This document shows, in pieces, positions 59,528-64,000 of a DNA stretch of 64,000 nt; the first letter of the stretch is position 1; the number at the start of each line of letters is the position of its first letter. Under the pieces are notes generated by a model. The model saw nothing but the letters and a program-made list of their open reading frames with translations. It was not told the origin of the DNA and ran no database searches. The position numbers and the translations under genes were made by a program. Where the stretch lies: assembly GCA_000024525.1 (NCBI GenBank), contig CP001769.1:3691001-3755000 (forward strand), written 5' to 3'. Source of the stretch: Spirosoma linguale DSM 74. Its GTDB lineage: Bacteria; Bacteroidota; Bacteroidia; Cytophagales; Spirosomataceae.

Positions 59528-61069
59528 TTACTGGTAGGCTGATGCGCCCCGGATGTTTTCATGGCTGGGTACTGAGCTGACAGGACTGGCATCGGAGAGC
59601 GTATCCAGCCCGCGTTCGATGATGGATCGGATGACTTTGTAGCTCACGCTCTGGTAGCACAACGCCCGTTGGCAGGCCCGCTCCAGACGTTCTCTACCCA
59701 CTTTCTTTTCCAGACTTAGTACACCCTGGCACGACTTATAAGCCTGTTCGGGATGCGCCCGGCTCGTTAGGATGGCTTCGACGGCCTGCCGGGTTTGGGG
59801 GCCAATGCGGTCGGCCCGACGGACGAACGTCTCCGGGCTCCAGTCACTGATCCACTGATGGGCTGGGGGCAAATGCTCTTTGAGTGTCGAGTAATGGTAC
59901 TGTCCCTGTAATCGCTGGTGAGTCGCAATACGCTGGTGCTGGCAGTAGACTTCAACGCTTGACGCCGTGTAGATCAGCCGTACCCACTGGCCGATGTAGC
60001 GATAGGGTACGCTGTAATAATGCTTGTCTTCTGACAGCAGTACATGGCCGTTTTTCTGAACCCGGCTCCCCGCATAGTGTTTGATGAGATAAGCCGTGTT
60101 GGGCAACCCCATCAAGTGCATTCGCTCCCGCTCCTCGAACTGCGACTGCCGACTATGGCCCCGGTTCTGAAAGCGCATTTGGTTGTGGGCGTCGAGTAAG
60201 GGGCGGATAGCCGCATTGAGATCGTCAAGTCGATGAAAGACCTCATTGCGCAGGGGAGCGTAGATGCGTCGATAGAGGATGTTGACGGCTCCTTCGACCA
60301 GAGCTTTGTCGCGGGGCTTACCGCTCCGGGCCGGCAGGATCGTCGTTTGATAATGGAGCGCAAAGTCAGCCAGCGTCTCATTGATCTGGGGTTCATAGCG
60401 ATCCGAGCGAATCACAGCCGCTTTGAGGTTATCGGGCACGATGGCCGCTGGTACGCCCCCGAAGTAATGCAGGGCGTTTTGCAGGGCGGTGATGAAGTCC
60501 TCCTTGCGCTGAGTAGCCACTACCTGGGCGTAAGTGAGCTGACTGCAACCCAGCACGGCCACGAAGAACTCGACCGGCCTAACCTCCCCTGTTGTCTGGT
60601 CGACCAGCGAGAGCCGCTTGCCCGCAAAGTCGACGAAGAGTTTGTCGCCCGCTTTGTGCTCAATGTGCATGCTGGTCTGCTGCCGCTGGCTCCAAAGCTG
60701 ATAATAGTGGCAGAACTGCGTATACTGATAGCCGTTGGGATGTTCGGCTTTGTAATCCAGCCAAAGACTATACCGGGTAACGCCGGGTCGGGTCAGTTCG
60801 CGGTCAATCTGAGCGAATCGTTGTTGAAGAATAGTTAGGGGGGCGTCGGGTGAGGGCGCAGGCGGACGACTTTGTACCAGCTCATCCAACTGTTGGTCGG
60901 AGAGTTGCGGGAGGGAAAGCGTTGCCGGATCGGGAAGCATGCGCAGGTAGCCCCGGACGGTATTGCGAGCCAGGCCTAGCGAACGGGCAATATCCCGGAT
61001 AGACTTATGTTGCTGCTGGAGAAGCAGAATCTGACGGAGTAGGTGCATAGGAAGACGCTGGTTGGCCAT
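59528..61069 (-). CDS. istA: IS21 transposase IstA
   Basis: The 513-residue protein starts with an HTH (HLLRQILLLQQQHKSIRDI, SLGLARNTVRGYLRML) and has a DDE integrase core: first Asp in HKAGDKLFVDFAGKRLSLVD, second in GVPAAIVPDNLKAAVI, Glu in KPRDKALVEGAVNILYRRI. A C-terminal tail is present. It carries out cut-and-paste transposition with IstB. The catalytic triad is intact, so the element may be active. Confidence 0.95.
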   Translation of the reverse strand: MANQRLPMHLLRQILLLQQQHKSIRDIARSLGLARNTVRGYLRMLPDPATLSLPQLSDQQLDELVQSRPPAPSPDAPLTILQQRFAQIDRELTRPGVTRYSLWLDYKAEHPNGYQYTQFCHYYQLWSQRQQTSMHIEHKAGDKLFVDFAGKRLSLVDQTTGEVRPVEFFVAVLGCSQLTYAQVVATQRKEDFITALQNALHYFGGVPAAIVPDNLKAAVIRSDRYEPQINETLADFALHYQTTILPARSGKPRDKALVEGAVNILYRRIYAPLRNEVFHRLDDLNAAIRPLLDAHNQMRFQNRGHSRQSQFEERERMHLMGLPNTAYLIKHYAGSRVQKNGHVLLSEDKHYYSVPYRYIGQWVRLIYTASSVEVYCQHQRIATHQRLQGQYHYSTLKEHLPPAHQWISDWSPETFVRRADRIGPQTRQAVEAILTSRAHPEQAYKSCQGVLSLEKKVGRERLERACQRALCYQSVSYKVIRSIIERGLDTLSDASPVSSVPSHENIRGASAYQ

Positions 61070-61271
61070 AGGTTCGGAGGGTCAATTTGTTCCGAAACTA
61101 CGGTGATTAGGCGGCTCCTGCTCAGCGGGCGGGGTGGGTCAGTTTGGCCCGAAATGGGTGGGTCAACTACATCCGAAACAGGTGGGTCAGTTTACTCCGA
61201 AATACACAGCAATTGAAGCTGGCAGCAAAAGATCGTAAAAATTAGATTTACTGACGAATTAAATAACGCTT

Positions 61272-62212
61272 ATGAAACCTCAGCGACAAGCCTTCGTTGA
61301 CGCCCTTCATACCATGTTTAAAGAAGCCTCTGCTAGGGGGCAAAAAAGTATTGAAGTCTTTGCGAGACATCTACACATGCGTGCCGGGGTAATATTGGCG
61401 ATCATCGCATGACGATATGCTGTAATGTAATGAAACAGGAGATGAAGGGCTCCGACAAAGTTCTATACACTCCTCCAGGTGACACAGGTCCCACATTTTG
61501 CATATATTATCAACTTCCCCGTGAAAAAGATGAGCATTTTCTGGCTCAAGCAACTGAATTCTTGATAAGGGTTTTCCAAACGGGCTTACTGAGCCTTTGC
61601 GAGGAAATTCATAAGGAAACGAATTACAATTTTGAAAGATTTACAAGAAAAATTAAAAACCGTGGAGGCCTCAAAACGGTAAAATCCATGCTTCAGCCAG
61701 ATTCCACTACGACTGGTATGTTTAAATCACTAGCTTCAAAAGGTCGCTTAGATTTATCTGTAGAATACTTTGTGCTACAAATGCCCTGGTACAACTTATT
61801 TACAAAAAGCGAGTTGGCAGTTGCCAAGAAAAGGCTTTTTGACGCCACCGGTTTGTCAGAATTTGGGCCGTCAATTAGTTATCTAGCTGATGACGCTATT
61901 TGTAGTATAGAACTTAATTCTTATGAAAAGGATCTAGAAGCCAAGCAACTTTGTCTTGAGCACTTTGGACCAGTTTGCATTATTTGCAATATTGATTTTG
62001 AGTATGCTTATGGCTCAATTGGAAAAAATTTCATTCAAGTACATCACATTGTTCCTGCGTCCTCTATACCGAAACGATACATTGTAGATCCTATACGGGA
62101 TTTACGGCCCGTCTGCCCCAATTGCCACGCAATGTTGCATACACAGGAGCCCCCATACACCATAGATCAAATAAAAGATGTTTGTAGAGCTCGCTACCCT
62201 AGCCGGTCATAA
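61272..62212 (+). pseudogene. second HNH nuclease gene, frameshifted near 61388
   Basis: The true start is ATG at 61272 (MKPQRQAFVDALHTMFKEA), which has the same N-terminal pattern as the first HNH gene (SIEVFARHLHMRAGG against ELVVNSGELHRLVGG). Frame 1 stops at 61412. Adding one G to the GGGG run at 61386-61389 makes it read RAGGNIGDHRMTICCNVM and joins the frame starting at 61409. The C-terminal HNH (CIICNIDFEYAYGSIG, VHHIVPASSIP, DPIRDLRPVCPNCHAMLH) is complete. The repaired protein would have about 314 residues. A sequencing error cannot be excluded. Confidence 0.8.
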
Positions 62213-62216
62213 TAGC

Positions 62217-63437
62217 TTAATGCTTCCACTCTGGCGGGTATTCATTCCACTGGTCAAGTAAATAATCGGCCAAATCATATCCGGCTACTTTTTGTTCGTC
62301 GGTAGCACGTAATTCTAAATAATCTGAAACGGTTACATTGTAACCCTGCGTTCGTAAGTTTTCAGCAATACGGCTCCAGCGAGCATACGCACTACCGTCT
62401 TTTGAGAGGTCTGGGAACAAGATCACATTTCGCCCTCGTAATGGTGCTAACCGTTCTGTATTTAAATAAGACAACGCACCTACGGCTAACCATATAAAGC
62501 CCCGGAACTGAGGGGTACAAAGAATAGCGGTCTTTGGCGCTTCAACAACAGCAATGGGTTTATCAGCAGGCTCTTCTAATAGCTGCGGCAAACCGAACAA
62601 GCAAGGAGACTTTTGTACATCGTTGCGTTCGTCTAAGTAGTTAACCAGCCAGTCGGGATAAGGCTTTTGCTGCTCATCACACCGTCGAGCGTATGCAGTA
62701 TGTACCCAGCTCGTTTTTATTCGTTTCTCGCCATTCTGATCTATATACTTAACGGTGTGGAATGTCTCATCAAATAGTTTGATTTGACCTCCCCGTTTAC
62801 GTCCTAGCTCATCAATATACCAAAATACACACGCCCCCGGCCAAAGGACCGATGTGCCGATCTGGAACCGGCTCAATAATTCATCAGCGACGGTTTCCCC
62901 AAAGTATCTATGCAACAACAGGGAAAATTGGTTATAGTCATAATGACCTAAAGATTTTCGAAACACCTCATCGGGAATGCTGTAAACCGGCCCTTCAGTC
63001 ACGATCAGAGAACCTGTGTTCTCATGCTGTCGCGTTGGTGTTACATCCTTACCAAAGATATAGGCGACTACACGTTCGGCTTGTTCAACCGTTGCGCCTT
63101 CTTGCCGACAAAGAGCTTCAATGACATTTGCTTGAACCAAGCCTTTACGTTCCAGCTTACCAGCAACAATGAACCATTCACGGGGCAAAGAATCATTCCC
63201 TAGACGTTGTTTGACCTCATCGGCGTAACTCATTCCAGATGGGTCTTTATGATAAGGGCTTAGATGATACCCACAGTTACTTGCTCTATCGCAAAGACCG
63301 TACATTTCAGGCAGAGGTTCACCCGTCCGCCTATCTACGTAACGACTTAATTTCTTTTTGTACCGATGTCCACAATCTGGACAATCAGCTTTGATTGCTT
63401 TTTTCGGTAGATGGTAACGGGCATTATTCACAGGCAT
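62217..63437 (-). CDS. DUF6371-type primase-like protein
   Basis: The 406-residue protein has a zinc-ribbon-like start (ADCPDCGHRYKKKL, YGLCDRASNCGYH), a middle domain, and a TOPRIM-like C-terminal part: PIAVVEAPKTAILCTPQF supplies the acidic Glu, and NVILFPDLSKDGSAYARW supplies DxxxD-type residues. DUF6371 proteins occur in Bacteroidota mobile elements and probably prime replication or read single-stranded DNA. It is on the minus strand behind the D5/P4-like gene and forms a replication module with it. Its stop is 4 bases from the HNH gene end. Confidence 0.78.
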   Translation of the reverse strand: MPVNNARYHLPKKAIKADCPDCGHRYKKKLSRYVDRRTGEPLPEMYGLCDRASNCGYHLSPYHKDPSGMSYADEVKQRLGNDSLPREWFIVAGKLERKGLVQANVIEALCRQEGATVEQAERVVAYIFGKDVTPTRQHENTGSLIVTEGPVYSIPDEVFRKSLGHYDYNQFSLLLHRYFGETVADELLSRFQIGTSVLWPGACVFWYIDELGRKRGGQIKLFDETFHTVKYIDQNGEKRIKTSWVHTAYARRCDEQQKPYPDWLVNYLDERNDVQKSPCLFGLPQLLEEPADKPIAVVEAPKTAILCTPQFRGFIWLAVGALSYLNTERLAPLRGRNVILFPDLSKDGSAYARWSRIAENLRTQGYNVTVSDYLELRATDEQKVAGYDLADYLLDQWNEYPPEWKH

Positions 63438-63466
63438 AAGGGTTAATTTTAAGTGGTTCTTTTTAT

Positions 63467-63564
63467 CTCACTTTTACCACTTTCACCACCTCTAATATTA
63501 TTCGCCATGTAAAACTGTTTGGGTCTGTGACAGCAAAAAAAGTGGTGAAAGTGGTAAAAGTGAG
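63467..63564. repeat. perfect 23-bp inverted repeat in the replication module
   Basis: The arm 63467-63489 is inverted exactly at 63542-63564 with 52 bases between. Each arm is itself a near-direct repeat of CACTTTTACCA/CACTTTCACCA. It sits between the two minus-strand replication genes. A replication origin or operator is possible. Confidence 0.65.
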
Positions 63565-63580
63565 GTTGGTAAAACATATT

Positions 63581-64000
63581 TCAGAAACCTGTTCCTGATT
63601 TTTGGACGAACACCACTTTTCCAACATTGCGATCCTCGGTTAGTATACCGTAGCCTTCTATCCGTTTCCTGAAATTCAGTTTCTTGACTGCTCTGTATCC
63701 GTCCTCGATACAAAACCCCCTGTAATCACGATAGAGGTCCTGTAGAGTACTGTAATCCGTTGTATGGGGTTTGTACCCCTGCTCGTCAAGAAACAAGCGT
63801 ACTGTATCAGACTGCCGTTTGTAGTCTTCAATTTGCTGTTTCACGGCTTCGCAATCGGTAAACCGTTTCTGTTCGAGGAGTCGGTGAAGGCCATCCAGTA
63901 CCCAGTTAAAAACGCCAGACAATTCTGACCGTATGATTTTTGCGGCCAATTCTTTGTCCTGCTCCTCTTCAGAAATTGTGACATTGAACGGTAGAATAAG
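63581..64000 (-). CDS. D5/P4-type primase-helicase, C-terminal part, cut by the right edge
   Basis: The minus-strand frame is open to base 64000, so the N-terminal and central parts are missing. The visible 139 residues read ILPFNVTISEEEQDKELAAKI, IIRSELSGVFNWVLDGLHRL, DTVRLFLDEQGY and FRKRIEGYGILTEDRN, which is the typical end of phage/plasmid D5-N primases with a D5_N-like winged helix. It should drive replication of the mobile element with the neighbouring DUF6371 protein. An apparent TTG at 63949 is internal and not a start. Confidence 0.75.
   Translation of the reverse strand, partial: LILPFNVTISEEEQDKELAAKIIRSELSGVFNWVLDGLHRLLEQKRFTDCEAVKQQIEDYKRQSDTVRLFLDEQGYKPHTTDYSTLQDLYRDYRGFCIEDGYRAVKKLNFRKRIEGYGILTEDRNVGKVVFVQKSGTGF

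Larger units (their letters stand above)
58648..61208. mobile_element. IS21-family insertion sequence with 5-bp target duplication
   Basis: The 2561-bp element has inverted ends (TATGTATTCCGGA on the left, the complement of TGTGTATTTCGGA on the right), multiple internal terminal repeats of the CCGAAA/GGGTCA type typical of IS21, and istB and istA on the minus strand. GCAAT flanks it on both sides (58643-58647 and 61209-61213). It interrupts the HNH gene. The short TSD suits IS21 (4-8 bp). Confidence 0.9.

Noticed and set aside
61409..62212. ATG at 61409 as the start of the second HNH nuclease
   Set aside because: The family N-terminus is encoded upstream from 61272 in another frame and is recovered by one base in a G run.
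63581..63949. TTG at 63949 as start of a small complete protein
   Set aside because: The frame is open to the window edge and the upstream residues continue the D5/P4 family pattern.

Overview
The window looks like a chromosome segment of a Bacteroidota bacterium of the Spirosoma/Cytophagaceae type. This is inferred from a SusC-type TonB receptor, the type IX secretion regulator PorX, a large TamB, DUF1080, DUF6090 and FAS1 proteins, TAnnTTTG-like promoter boxes, and weak Shine-Dalgarno use. No rRNA is present, so genus assignment is an inference.

Layout. (1) 1-13,400 is mostly housekeeping and carbohydrate-linked: a SusC receptor cut by the left edge and divergent from a ROK regulator; porX; a LysM cell-wall protein operon; an aldose epimerase and a DUF1080 hydrolase-like protein; an arr rifampin ADP-ribosyltransferase gene; an ArsR/AHSA1 pair with a double palindromic operator; and a frameshifted Coq4-like gene. 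(2) 13,400-24,700 is a gene-cassette array. Short genes, nearly all on the minus strand and closely followed by palindromes, are separated by sites bounded by RYYYAAC and GTTRRRY boxes that fold like integron attC sites. It holds two Rpn nuclease paralogues, a broken retropepsin gene, an FGE-sulfatase-like protein, small membrane proteins, ORF-less cassettes and an IS110 element inside one attC-like site. A candidate attI lies at the right edge, then a small NUMOD4-like ORF and a tyrosine recombinase (25,022-26,194) that lacks the helix typical of IntI. (3) 26,300-46,800 returns to core genes: GIY-YIG and HTH pair, an ALDH7-like dehydrogenase, a FAS1 protein with an ECF sigma/anti-sigma pair, msrB, a class A PBP, an alpha/beta hydrolase, a VOC/UbiA-like/MOSC/tsaD cluster, tamB, and two secreted glycosidases. 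(4) tRNA-Asp at 46,965 marks the start of a genomic island that runs to the right edge. It carries an AT-rich TIR-STAND-TPR protein, a terminase-small-subunit-like protein, a type I restriction-modification operon with an extra PD-(D/E)XK gene between hsdR and hsdM, two related HNH nucleases (one with its tail replaced by an IS21 insertion, one frameshifted), and a replication module (DUF6371 primase-like and D5/P4-type primase-helicase).

How the parts work together. Two accessory regions dominate. One is a cassette platform that appears to be a divergent integron. The other is a tRNA-linked defence island combining NAD-depletion-type (TIR) and nuclease-based systems. Several genes in both are freshly broken by single-base frameshifts, stops or IS insertion, which can be read and repaired on paper from this sequence alone.
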